Both the position numbers and the translations under genes were made by a program. 64,000 nucleotides of DNA from Gimesia benthica (GTDB taxonomy: Bacteria > Planctomycetota > Planctomycetia > Planctomycetales > Planctomycetaceae). The stretch spans positions 5,302,501-5,366,500 of the forward strand of contig NZ_CP043930.1 of the NCBI RefSeq assembly GCF_009720525.1, given 5' to 3'. Below are positions 35,716 to 44,324 of the stretch, piece by piece; position 1 is the stretch's first letter, and every line of letters starts with the position of its first letter. The notes beneath the pieces are model-generated. The model did not search any database, had not been told where the DNA came from, and was given only the letters and a program-made list of their open reading frames with translations.

Positions 35716-37023
35716 ATGTCCCGTTCCGTCGACCGCCGCGAGTTTCTTAAGAAAGCACTCATCGCAGGAACCGCGGTCCCCGCATTTTCGTCTGCCCTCA
35801 CACTCCCCTCTCTCGCAGCAGCGAACAAAAGCAAAAGCCCCAACGAGAAACTGAACCTGGCGACCATCGGCGTCGCTGCCCGCGCTTATGCCAATATCAC
35901 AGGCACCAAATCCGAAAACTTTGTTGCCCTGTGTGATATCGATGCCCAGCGGCTGGAAAAGGCCTCCAAAGAATTTCCGCACGCGGACACTTACGATGAT
36001 TACCGCAATGCCCTCGATCGGGACGACCTGGACGGCGTGCTCGTCAGCACTCCCGATCACATGCACGCGCCCGCCGCAGCCATGGCCCTCCGCAAAGGCC
36101 TTCCCGTCTACTGCGAAAAACCGCTGACCCATTCCGTCTACGAAGCCCGCGTCCTCACTGACCTGGCCGCCAAAGCCGGCGTGCCGACCCAGATGGGGAA
36201 TCAGATCCACGCTACCGACAACTATCGCAAGGTCGTCGAAATGGTCCAGTCCGGCGTAATTGGTCCCGTGCGTCGCGTGCATGTCTGGGTCGGCGGAGGT
36301 GTGCGCATCGAAGGCAAACGCTCTAAAGAAAACAATCCCCCCTCCTACGTCAATTACGATCAATGGATCGGGCCAGCTCCCTTCCGTCCCTATAACGAAA
36401 CCAGCTTCCACTTCAACTGGCGTTACTGGTGGGACTTCGGCAACGGTCAGCTCGGCGACTTTGGCTGTCACTACATGGATCTGCCCTTCTGGGCCCTGAA
36501 ACTCAAGTACCCCAAAACCGTCGTCGGGGTTGGTGAGAAAGGCCATAAAGGCGAAAACGACTGCCCGAGCTTCATGCGCGTCGATTATGAATTCACCGAA
36601 CGCGACGATCTGCCCCCGGTCCACATGACCTGGTATCACGGCGGCTGGAAACCCAAAGGCGCGGAAGTCTATGGGAAGAACAGCGCGGTCCTCTTCGAAG
36701 GGGACGACGGGCGCCTGCTCGCCGACTACGGCAGCAACAAGGTCTTCATGGAAGCCGGCAAAGAAGCCAAACCGGTCAAACCCTATCTGACCCGCCCCGA
36801 AAGCCATCACATCGAATGGCTCAACGCCATCCGTAGCGGCACACCAACCGGCAGTAACTTCGCCTACGCTGGACCACTGACCGAAACCGTCCTGCTGGGC
36901 AACGTCTCTTACCGTCTCGGCGGAAAGAAACTGGAATGGGACGCCGAAAACCTCAAGGTCACCAACGCCCCCGAAGCCGACCAGTACCTCAAACGCGAAT
37001 ACCGCAAAGGCTGGACACTGTAG
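35716..37023 (+). CDS. Gfo/Idh/MocA family oxidoreductase with atypical dinucleotide motif
   Basis: 435 residues from ATG 35716, with AAGGAG eight bases upstream. It has a twin-arginine signal (DRREFLKKALIAGTAVPAF). The Rossmann loop, where the sister protein at 1909-3234 has GVGGRGAAN, is GVAARAYAN here: the first glycine stays but the next two are Ala. The CDIDAQRLEKAS segment and the catalytic YCEKPLTHS motif are kept, and the C-terminal substrate domain is normal. It may bind cofactor differently or be a binding protein. Exported; substrate probably a sugar. A perfect bidirectional terminator follows. Confidence 0.9.
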   Translation: MSRSVDRREFLKKALIAGTAVPAFSSALTLPSLAAANKSKSPNEKLNLATIGVAARAYANITGTKSENFVALCDIDAQRLEKASKEFPHADTYDDYRNALDRDDLDGVLVSTPDHMHAPAAAMALRKGLPVYCEKPLTHSVYEARVLTDLAAKAGVPTQMGNQIHATDNYRKVVEMVQSGVIGPVRRVHVWVGGGVRIEGKRSKENNPPSYVNYDQWIGPAPFRPYNETSFHFNWRYWWDFGNGQLGDFGCHYMDLPFWALKLKYPKTVVGVGEKGHKGENDCPSFMRVDYEFTERDDLPPVHMTWYHGGWKPKGAEVYGKNSAVLFEGDDGRLLADYGSNKVFMEAGKEAKPVKPYLTRPESHHIEWLNAIRSGTPTGSNFAYAGPLTETVLLGNVSYRLGGKKLEWDAENLKVTNAPEADQYLKREYRKGWTL

Positions 37024-37065
37024 GCGAAGGTAAGCGAACCTGCTTCACTCGGAACACATAAAAAA

Positions 37066-37103
37066 AGAGCCTGCTGATTATGAATCAGCAGGCTCTTTCT
37101 GTT
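37066..37103 (+). terminator. bidirectional intrinsic terminator
   Basis: A perfect 14-bp stem (37066-37079 with 37083-37096, loop ATG) lies between the Gfo/Idh gene and the convergent small secreted protein. It has a T-run on each strand (TTTCTGTTTTT on plus, a run of six or more Ts on minus), so it can serve both. Confidence 0.92.
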
Positions 37104-37125
37104 TTTGATATCAGATCGCGTCAGC

Positions 37126-37509
37126 TTATTTGTATTTCACAACCGTTTTGTAGTTGGGGGCTAAAAACCGGGGGCCGCGAGTCTTGTAAACGACCTTGCG
37201 AGGGGCGTAATAAGCGCCGGGAGCATAATAGGTGGTTGTCGTTACCGGTGCGACAACTGCGGGTGCCGTCTGGTAATAGACGGGAGTCACTACCGGGGCG
37301 GGCACGACAGCGGGGGCATAGTAAGCGGTCATTGCGGGCACATAGTAACTCGTGGTCACCGGAGCAGGAACGGCGTAAACTGGTGCCGGACCGACATAAG
37401 CAAACGGAGAACTATAGTAAGTCACCCGGCCGCCAGCTTCGGAAACTTGTGGCAGCATGGCAAAACAGGCCGCGATTACGGCGATTGCAGACAGCATTCG
37501 AATTCTCAT
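37126..37509 (-). CDS. small secreted Val/Tyr/Pro/Ala-rich repeat protein
   Basis: 127 residues from ATG 37509, with AGGAG about nine bases upstream; an earlier in-frame start at 37536 is rejected. A signal peptide (1-24, ending SEAGG) precedes a low-complexity mature part built from short units of Ala-Pro-Val, Thr-Thr-Tyr-Tyr and Tyr-Ala-Pro (for example VPAPVTTSYYVPAM and TTTTYYAPGAYYAP), ending in a basic tail with KVVYKTRGPRF. It resembles small wall or surface-associated proteins of planctomycetes. No enzymatic motif. Function unknown, structural role likely. Confidence 0.75.
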   Translation of the reverse strand: MRIRMLSAIAVIAACFAMLPQVSEAGGRVTYYSSPFAYVGPAPVYAVPAPVTTSYYVPAMTAYYAPAVVPAPVVTPVYYQTAPAVVAPVTTTTYYAPGAYYAPRKVVYKTRGPRFLAPNYKTVVKYK

Positions 37510-37787
37510 GAGACTGACTCCTGAAGTGAAGGACATCGTGTTTCTAAACTTGCCGAGCCGGCGCGGCTCAGGTCAATTCAGCAGTAATTCGCAAGTCGCA
37601 ACCTCCTGCAACTGCTTCTGACATCCCTGTCCGTCTCTCGCAATTGTTGAACTGCACAGGTTAGCCCTGCATTATCGATTATACAGGATACGGCGAAGAC
37701 ATCCACCAGCCACTCCCCTTTTTTCTTTCAGATCAACAGACCGTGATGTGATGTTCAGCCACCCCCAGATGGTTCCCCTGCGCAAAA

Positions 37788-38753
37788 TCAGCTGTTTCCG
37801 GCTTTCCGGGCTGCCTCCATCAATCCCTGCAGATAACCGAAGGCATGCAGCCGCCCCAGCATCGTATACCCGGGCTCACCCGCTTCCTCTCCCACCAACT
37901 GGGGGACATGGTCCGGACGGATCGGCCCTGTAAAACCGATTTCCTGGTACGCCTGCACCGCGGCATACATGTCGGTTGGACCGTTATCGTGAAACGTCTC
38001 CACGAACCGCTCGCGGGTTCCCTTGATATCGCGAAAATGCACATACCTGATATGTGGACCCAGCCGCCGGATGGTCTCCGGAATATCCACGCCCATCTCG
38101 GCGAACGTCCCTTGGCAGAAACAGATCGCATTCGCCGTACTGGGCACCAGCTGCACCAGCCGTTCAAAATTTTCGACACAGTTCATAATCCGTGCTTTGC
38201 CCATGAACGTCTCCAGCGGCGGATCGTCCGGATGCATCGCCAGTGTCACGCCGCATTCCTCTGCCACCGGCACCAGTTCTGTGAGAAACCGTTCCAGGTT
38301 GATCCAGAGTTCTTCCGCTGTAATCGGGCTGGATACCTGATCCCGCGTGGTCTCCGAAAGGGAAACGGCCTGCTCTGCTTCATCAACATCAAAGCCGGTC
38401 ACCAGTGCCCCGCCCCGCTCGCGGGCATCCAGTTTGGTCCGCACCCAGTCTGTACCCGCCATGAAGTTGTAGCAGATAAAGGGAATGCCCACCGCCTGCA
38501 TGTCGCGCAGCAGCGTTTTCATTTCCGCAATCTCGGCGTCAAACCGTTCGTTCCCCAGTTTGATATTTTCGATCGGCAGATAACCTTCGATGGCGGCAAT
38601 CTTCAATCCCTGTGCTGCTACCTGATCACACAATGCTTGCAGACGTTCCCGGCCTGGCCCGGGATAGCGAATTGTGACATGCGTCACTCCAATCTGGGCC
38701 AGCATTGTCAGGTTCTCGTCGGTAAACGGCGTAACCACCGATGTCAGTTGCAT
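37788..38753 (-). CDS. uxuA: mannonate dehydratase (UxuA family)
   Basis: 321 residues from ATG 38753; a longer frame starts at 38798. The TIM barrel has the UxuA landmarks: LAMHPDDPPLETFMGKARI with the metal-binding His and Asp, AICFCQGTFAEMG, YVHFRDIKG with the metal-binding His, and DNGPTDM near the C-terminus. It dehydrates D-mannonate to 2-keto-3-deoxygluconate. The protein is shorter than E. coli UxuA (394), as in the compact bacterial type. The only nearby sugar-acid gene is the enolase-superfamily dehydratase at 40683-41900. Divergent from fhs. Confidence 0.88.
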   Translation of the reverse strand: MQLTSVVTPFTDENLTMLAQIGVTHVTIRYPGPGRERLQALCDQVAAQGLKIAAIEGYLPIENIKLGNERFDAEIAEMKTLLRDMQAVGIPFICYNFMAGTDWVRTKLDARERGGALVTGFDVDEAEQAVSLSETTRDQVSSPITAEELWINLERFLTELVPVAEECGVTLAMHPDDPPLETFMGKARIMNCVENFERLVQLVPSTANAICFCQGTFAEMGVDIPETIRRLGPHIRYVHFRDIKGTRERFVETFHDNGPTDMYAAVQAYQEIGFTGPIRPDHVPQLVGEEAGEPGYTMLGRLHAFGYLQGLMEAARKAGNS

Positions 38754-38968
38754 GTGATGCTTTCTTTTTTCAGCTGGGATGAGGTTCACGGCAAACACGT
38801 TCTTGTATGTGTCATCCAGAATTCATTTTCATATTAATCCACTGATTTCACAATCACCGTCGTACAGAATTAACAGCTTCTGGCTTTTCACTGATGCAGA
38901 CTCTGGAGTAAAATTCTGCATTCATTTTTGAATCAAACAGCAAACCAATTTCTGACAGGCGTTCTCAG

Positions 38969-40666
38969 ATGCATCGCATTACCCCTTCGAGCCCCGACGG
39001 GCCGATTCTCAGAGACATCGATTCCCTTGCCAAAGATCTCGGTCTGGCGCCTGGCGACTATGAACCGTACGGACGCCTCAAGGCCAAACTGGTGCACGGA
39101 CTCGCGAACAAATTCACCGATCGTCCCCTGGGAAAATACATTGGTGTCACCGCGGTCAATCCCACGCCACTGGGTGAAGGCAAAACGGTGACCACCATCG
39201 GGCTCGCGATGGCCCTCTCTCAACTCGGGCATACCACCATCGGCACGCTTCGTGAGCCTTCCCTGGCGCCGGTATTCGGCATCAAGGGGGGCGGCGCCGG
39301 CGGTGGAAACTGCACGCTCGAGCCCCAGGCCGATATCAACCTGCATTTCACGGGGGACATGCACGCTGTTACCTCGGCCACCAACCTGCTGGCCAGCATC
39401 ATCGATAACCACGTCGCCCGACGAAAAACTCCCGAAATCAACCCGAAGACCATCACCTGGCGACGGTCCCTGGATCTCTGTGATAAAGGACTGGCTCACA
39501 TCATCAGTGGACTGGATCAACCGCCGCAGGCCCCACTTCGCGAGACCGGCTTCGACCTCACCGCTGCTTCGGAAGTGATGGCAATTCTCGCCCTTGCCAG
39601 CGATCCCCGCGATCTCCGCACGCGCCTGGGACGCATCGTCGTCGGCATGACTTTTGACCGCCAGCCGGTGACCGTCGAACAGTTGGGCTGCGCCGGTGCG
39701 ATGGCCGCCCTGCTCATCGATGCCCTGAGACCTAATCTGGTCCAGAGCTGTGAATCGACGCCCTTTCTCGTGCACGCAGGACCTTTCGGTAACATTGCCC
39801 ACGGCAACAGTTCGATCATCGCCGATCAGATCGCCCTGCGACTTGCCGAGTACGTCGTCACAGAAAGTGGTTTTGGTGCGGACTGCGGTGCAGAAAAGTT
39901 TTTCGATATCAAATGCCGCGCCAGTGGACTGCAGCCCGCTGCGGAAGTCCTCGTCTGTACCGCCCGGGCTCTGAAACTGCAGAGTGGTCAGTTCGACGTC
40001 CATCCGGGGAAACCGCTGCCACCTGCACTCCTGGAGGAGAACCTGGAGGCCCTCCGCGCAGGGGCCGTCAATCTGCAGGCGCACCTGGATATTATTCAGC
40101 AGTATCATCTGCCTACCGTCGTCGCCATCAATGCCTTTCCCGATGATTCCGAACGCGAACTGCTGGAGATTCAAAAGATCGCCCTCGAACAGGGGGCCAC
40201 AGCGGCCGTCATCACTCGCGCCTTCAGTGAAGGGGGCGAAGGTTCTTTTGCATTGGCCGAAGCGGTCGTCCAGGCCGCTGAACTGCCGAATCAGTTTGAA
40301 TATCTCTATCCCTTGGAAATGCCGATCGCGGAAAAAATCGAAACGATCGCGACCCGCATCTATGGAGCTGCCTCCGTCGAATTCGAGCCGCTGGCCCGCC
40401 GACGTATGTCGGAGTACGAACAACTTGGCTACGGCAACCTTCCCATCTGCATTGCCAAAACGCAGTACTCGCTCTCTCACGATCCGCACCTCCTGGGACG
40501 ACCGACCGGCTTTACCTTCCCGGTTCGAGATCTGCGACTCTCTGCGGGCGCTGGTTTTCTGTATGCCTTGAGCGGCGAAATTCGCACCATGCCCGGACTG
40601 CCCTCGGACCCGGCGGCACTGCGAATTGACATCGACGATGCCGGTAAAATCATCGGCCTGCATTGA
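38969..40666 (+). CDS. fhs: formate--tetrahydrofolate ligase
   Basis: 565 residues, the usual length. The P-loop TPLGEGKTVTTIGLAMAL lies near residue 66, followed by REPSLAPVFGIKGGGAGGG, INLHFTGDMHAV, and later PTVVAINAFPDD, LIQ-type FGADCGAEKFFDIKCR and the C-terminal IRTMPGLP. It makes 10-formyl-THF from formate and ATP, feeding one-carbon metabolism. Its placement between UxuA and a dehydratase has no obvious pathway logic. Monocistronic on the plus strand. Confidence 0.96.
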   Translation: MHRITPSSPDGPILRDIDSLAKDLGLAPGDYEPYGRLKAKLVHGLANKFTDRPLGKYIGVTAVNPTPLGEGKTVTTIGLAMALSQLGHTTIGTLREPSLAPVFGIKGGGAGGGNCTLEPQADINLHFTGDMHAVTSATNLLASIIDNHVARRKTPEINPKTITWRRSLDLCDKGLAHIISGLDQPPQAPLRETGFDLTAASEVMAILALASDPRDLRTRLGRIVVGMTFDRQPVTVEQLGCAGAMAALLIDALRPNLVQSCESTPFLVHAGPFGNIAHGNSSIIADQIALRLAEYVVTESGFGADCGAEKFFDIKCRASGLQPAAEVLVCTARALKLQSGQFDVHPGKPLPPALLEENLEALRAGAVNLQAHLDIIQQYHLPTVVAINAFPDDSERELLEIQKIALEQGATAAVITRAFSEGGEGSFALAEAVVQAAELPNQFEYLYPLEMPIAEKIETIATRIYGAASVEFEPLARRRMSEYEQLGYGNLPICIAKTQYSLSHDPHLLGRPTGFTFPVRDLRLSAGAGFLYALSGEIRTMPGLPSDPAALRIDIDDAGKIIGLH

Positions 40667-40682
40667 CGGGCAACCCGAGTGA

Positions 40683-41900
40683 CTAAGTCAGCGTCGTCGC
40701 GCGATACTGGTTCGTTCCCGGCGTGAACAGTTCAGGCAGCCAGGCGACTCCCAGACCCGGCTTCTGTGGAATCTTGATTCGTCCCGCTTCGACTTCAATG
40801 GCTGTGTCGATCAGTTGAGGATACAGAATCCGCAAGTGGGCCCGCAAACTTTCCTGCCAGGCCACATTATTCGAACTCGCGGCGACGTGCACGCCGTTGA
40901 GCAACGTCAAAGGTCCGGTGCAGTCATGCATCACCACGGGAATGTTATAGAACTGTGCCAGACGGGTGATATTTCGCGTCTGTGATATACCTCCCACCCA
41001 TGTCGGATCGATCATCACAAAGTCCGCGGCCCGTTTCTCCAGTGCCAGCCGAAAGTCGTCCGGGCCGTTGAACATTTCACTTACCGCCACGGGAATTCCC
41101 GCTTTGCTGCGGAAGTCGCTCAGCGTATCCACACAGTCAATCCGCAGCAGGTCCTCGGCCCAGAGGATGTCATATTCCTGCAATCGTTTCGCGATGCGGA
41201 GTGCCGGCGCGAGCTGAAAGAACCCGTGGCCGTCGATAATCAGTTCGATATTACTTCCCAGCGCATCCCGGATTTTCTGAAACGGTTCCAGCGCTCGCGT
41301 GATGTCTTCGTGTGTGATATGCAGAGGCCCATTCGTCTTGTGCGCCGCGAAGTCCAGCGTCCAGACTTTAAGAGCCTGATAACCTTCTGACAGCAATGAC
41401 CGTGCCAGCTCCACCGGTTCATTGACGGCGGACCAGTAGTCATTCAGCGGCCCCTGGTTTCCTACCGAACCGTAACCCGGCCAGGTGTGCTTGCTCTCTT
41501 TTTCGGTGGTGCCTCCATAGGAAGGACCGCCACAGCTGTTGTAGGTACGAATCGATTCCTGCACACAGCCACCCAGCAGCTGCCAGACCGGCTGTGAAGT
41601 GACCTTGCCGAAGATGTCCCACAGCGCGAGGTCAATCGCGGAGATCGCCCGCAGCTCGGTTCCCCGGGAGCCGAAGTTCGTTGCCCGTTCATACAGGAAA
41701 CGCCAGTGCGCCTCGATGTCGAGGGGATTCTTCCCCATCAGGTAGTGTGACATCCAGTCGTGGATCATCGCTGCTACCGCATGCGGTGCATAGTAAGTTT
41801 CGCCGCATCCGACAACGCCTTCGCTGGTATGAATGCGCACCAGCAGCAGACCGGGCATGATCGATTCGGCAATCGACGTTTCTATTTTCGTGATCTGCAT
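40683..41900 (-). CDS. mandelate racemase/muconate lactonizing enzyme (enolase superfamily) dehydratase
   Basis: 405 residues. An N-terminal capping domain (QITKIETSIAESIMPGLLLVRIHTSEGVVGCGETYY) is followed by a (beta/alpha)7-beta barrel. Likely metal ligands are Asp in IELIIDGHGFFQ, Glu in ILWAEDLL and Glu in IPVAVSEMFNG; VMHDCTGPL carries the C-terminal His that acts as general acid in many sugar-acid dehydratases. Thus a dehydratase of an acid sugar is likely; the exact sugar is unknown. It is 30 bases downstream of the M81 gene on the same strand, so they form an operon. Confidence 0.87.
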   Translation of the reverse strand: MQITKIETSIAESIMPGLLLVRIHTSEGVVGCGETYYAPHAVAAMIHDWMSHYLMGKNPLDIEAHWRFLYERATNFGSRGTELRAISAIDLALWDIFGKVTSQPVWQLLGGCVQESIRTYNSCGGPSYGGTTEKESKHTWPGYGSVGNQGPLNDYWSAVNEPVELARSLLSEGYQALKVWTLDFAAHKTNGPLHITHEDITRALEPFQKIRDALGSNIELIIDGHGFFQLAPALRIAKRLQEYDILWAEDLLRIDCVDTLSDFRSKAGIPVAVSEMFNGPDDFRLALEKRAADFVMIDPTWVGGISQTRNITRLAQFYNIPVVMHDCTGPLTLLNGVHVAASSNNVAWQESLRAHLRILYPQLIDTAIEVEAGRIKIPQKPGLGVAWLPELFTPGTNQYRATTLT

Positions 41901-41929
41901 CAGAGTTCCTTTAGCAGCAGTGCAAACAG

Positions 41930-43402
41930 TTAATTGATCGGTTCAAACGGGAACAAAGGCTTGCGGCGGTACTGGTAGTCGAACTGTTCCATGTCCGCCG
42001 AAGTGACGCCTGGCGTATTGACACGAATCAGGTTCGGGCAGACCGGACGATAAGCGGCCAGCGGAGCCTGGACACCCTTGGCGACCAGAATCTGGTAGTC
42101 GCCCGGATGGATATTACAGGACGTTAACTGCCCCAGGCTGAACGGCGGCGTGCGGTGACTGTTGAGCATGATCGTCAACCCGAAATCAGTCTGGACCACG
42201 GCCGTCGGTCCCATATGGAATTCGGTTTTGCCTCCGTGCCTGACTTCTGCTTCCGTGAAGTCTCCATCATGCACACTGATGACGGTGACATTCGCCACCA
42301 GGGGGGCACCATGCAAGTCATCTGTTTTTCCACCCATCGCCAGTTCGGGGAGATGAATTCCGGGTCCGGCTGTAATCGCCGTTTGTGCTGCCTCAGGATC
42401 GTACAGACACGCGAAGCTGGTTGGCCCCCGGCGGGCTTTAATCGCATGTAGAATTGTTGTCCCATCCGCCGGAGAACCGCCGCCAATATTATCGCCCATG
42501 TCCAGGAAACAGACCGGCCCTTCCATCTGCTCTGCCCGGTCGAGTGCGTCTTCGATGCCAATCAGGTGCGCTTTGAATTCATCGCGGCGGTTGATCAGCG
42601 TCTGTCCCAGTTCATCGGCCAGTTCCCGGGCCTGAGCGGGATTATCGTCGGTCACTACAATGAAGCCTGAGCCCATCTCTTCGACATCCGCGTAAGGAAA
42701 CCCCAGGATTATACTGTTTGAGAGCACGCCAGGCGTCTGCAGCATTTTGTTGGCGACATAATACAGCGAGTCACACGGTTCAGAGGAGGTATGCTGGCGT
42801 TCGATGTTAATCGCCACGGGCACAAAACAGGCCGCCTGCGTTGGTTTGACCTCCCCTTTCAGAGTCCGGTCCATCAGTCGTGCTGCTTCAATTCCCCGGT
42901 CCTTCTGATCGATGTGCGGATTTGTCCGGTAAACGATCGTCGCATTACAGGCATCGATCATCTTCTGGGAAACATTCGCATGCGCATCCAGCGTACAGAT
43001 GATGGGAAGATCCGGACCAACGGCATCCCGAACCAGCGAGAGCCAGTATCCATCCAGATCACGTTCACTTTCACTCACGCCTGCACCATGCGGTGCGACC
43101 AGCAGACCATCCAGCGGTCCTGCCTGCTTCAGCGCCGCGAGCATCAGGTTGATCAGTGTGTTGACGGTTTCCGCTGTAATCGTTCCTCCCGGCAAGGCCC
43201 GCGCCACAAAGATCGGTACCACTTCCAGTTCTGTTTCCGCTAGCCCCGCGAAGAAGCCGCCGATTTCATGGGCCGAACTTTTAAAGATCGGGTAGATCTC
43301 GTCGCCCGTCGCCAGGACATCGTATTCGAAATCAGCCAGAGTGGTCGCGGTCCGGATGAACGTATTTGATTCGTGCTGTAAGGCCAGGATTCCGACACGC
43401 AT
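41930..43402 (-). CDS. M81 family (MlrC-like) metallopeptidase/hydrolase
   Basis: 490 residues. The MlrC family hallmarks are the N-terminal VGILALQHESNTFIRTATTLADFE, GLLVAPHGAGVSESERDLDGYWL, TLDAHANVSQKMIDA, and the C-terminal DMGDNIGGGSPADGTTIL. The likely zinc site combines the HESNTF, DAHAN and RTNPHID stretches. MlrC cleaves linearised microcystin, but the family is mostly found in catabolic loci without microcystin. It starts divergent from the iclR regulator and is followed by the dehydratase, so it is probably part of the same catabolic unit. Confidence 0.92.
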   Translation of the reverse strand: MRVGILALQHESNTFIRTATTLADFEYDVLATGDEIYPIFKSSAHEIGGFFAGLAETELEVVPIFVARALPGGTITAETVNTLINLMLAALKQAGPLDGLLVAPHGAGVSESERDLDGYWLSLVRDAVGPDLPIICTLDAHANVSQKMIDACNATIVYRTNPHIDQKDRGIEAARLMDRTLKGEVKPTQAACFVPVAINIERQHTSSEPCDSLYYVANKMLQTPGVLSNSIILGFPYADVEEMGSGFIVVTDDNPAQARELADELGQTLINRRDEFKAHLIGIEDALDRAEQMEGPVCFLDMGDNIGGGSPADGTTILHAIKARRGPTSFACLYDPEAAQTAITAGPGIHLPELAMGGKTDDLHGAPLVANVTVISVHDGDFTEAEVRHGGKTEFHMGPTAVVQTDFGLTIMLNSHRTPPFSLGQLTSCNIHPGDYQILVAKGVQAPLAAYRPVCPNLIRVNTPGVTSADMEQFDYQYRRKPLFPFEPIN

Positions 43403-43418
43403 CTCAGGTTCCTCCAGA

Positions 43419-43490
43419 TCACATTAGTGAAACTCAATAAAAATTCCATGTCGTATCTTAAAATGGAACGGTGTATTCACTATAATGAAA
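43419..43490. promoter_or_regulatory. two palindromes between M81 and iclR genes, candidate IclR-type operators
   Basis: TCAC-ATTA-GTGA at 43419-43430 has perfect 4-base arms, and TTCACTATAATGAA at 43477-43490 matches itself at 12 of 14 positions. They share a TCAC/TGA-type half-site and lie about 58 bases apart, one beside each divergent gene. IclR-family proteins bind such palindromes. Confidence 0.5.
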
Positions 43491-43558
43491 CGCAGTGGGG
43501 GATGCAAGCCGATCCCTGTAACCTGTCAGCGCACTCCAGAGATGAGACGCCATCCAAT

Positions 43559-44317
43559 ATGCCTGCCACTAAAGAAGCCTCTTCGCTGGGCAAAGCATTT
43601 CAGGTTCTCGAAGTTTTGGCGACCGCCGCCGGACCGCGGGCGCTCTTGGAAATCGTGCAGGATCTGGGGCTGCATAAACCGACCGTGCACCGCATTCTCG
43701 GCGAACTGGTTGACCTGGGATATGTGAGTCGCGTTGAAAAAGGCGTCTATGAAATCACTCCCAAACTCAGAAGGCTCGCGTCCGGCGAACTGGAAGATCG
43801 ACTGGTCGAAATCGCGGACCCCTGTCTGCGGGAGCTGCATACGGAGACGGGAGAGACCGTTAACCTGGGTGTCCTGCGGGGCACCAATGTTCGTTACCTG
43901 CGGGTGCTGGAGAGCACACATCCCCTGCGGCGGATTGTGGAGCCGGACAGTGTCGATCCCTTTTATTCAACTTCTCTGGGGCGGGCGATCACACTGCAAC
44001 TCACCGATGCGGAATGGGAAGCGCTGATTAACCGCACGCGTCTGCTGGCACGAACCACAGAGACCGTGACCGATGTCAAACAGCTTCGCAAAATTCATCA
44101 GCAGGCCCAACAGGATGGCTACTCCGTCGAGCAGGATCAGAACGATGTCGGCGTAACCTGTATCGGTGCCCCCGTCTATCAGCAGGAAAACATCGTCGCC
44201 GCCATCAGCCTCAGCGTTCCCACCGCCCGCGCCGATGCGAAGGCCTTAAAGCGTTTCATTAAAGCCGTGCTGCGAACGGCCGAACAGATTTCTCAAAAAC
44301 TCGATTTCAACAGATGA
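43559..44317 (+). CDS. IclR family transcriptional regulator
   Basis: 252 residues from ATG 43559; an in-frame ATG at 43502 would add 19 residues, and neither has a strong ribosome binding site. The N-terminal winged helix (ASSLGKAFQVLEVLATAAGPRALLEIVQDLGLHKPTVHRIL) contains the recognition helix HKPTVHRIL. The C-terminal effector domain has GETVNLGVLRGTNVRYL, YSTSLGRAI and GVTCIGAPVYQQENIVAAISLSVPTAR. It is divergent from the M81/dehydratase pair and seven bases before the RraA-like gene, so it should regulate both units in response to a carboxylic ligand. Confidence 0.93.
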   Translation: MPATKEASSLGKAFQVLEVLATAAGPRALLEIVQDLGLHKPTVHRILGELVDLGYVSRVEKGVYEITPKLRRLASGELEDRLVEIADPCLRELHTETGETVNLGVLRGTNVRYLRVLESTHPLRRIVEPDSVDPFYSTSLGRAITLQLTDAEWEALINRTRLLARTTETVTDVKQLRKIHQQAQQDGYSVEQDQNDVGVTCIGAPVYQQENIVAAISLSVPTARADAKALKRFIKAVLRTAEQISQKLDFNR

Positions 44318-44324
44318 GCACACC

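Noticed and set aside
35623..36810. 395-codon minus-strand frame opposite the second Gfo/Idh gene
   Set aside because: Antisense shadow; the plus-strand gene has AAGGAG, twin-arginine signal and family motifs.
38933..40663. 576-codon minus-strand frame opposite fhs
   Set aside because: Antisense shadow; fhs motifs and length are normal on the plus strand.
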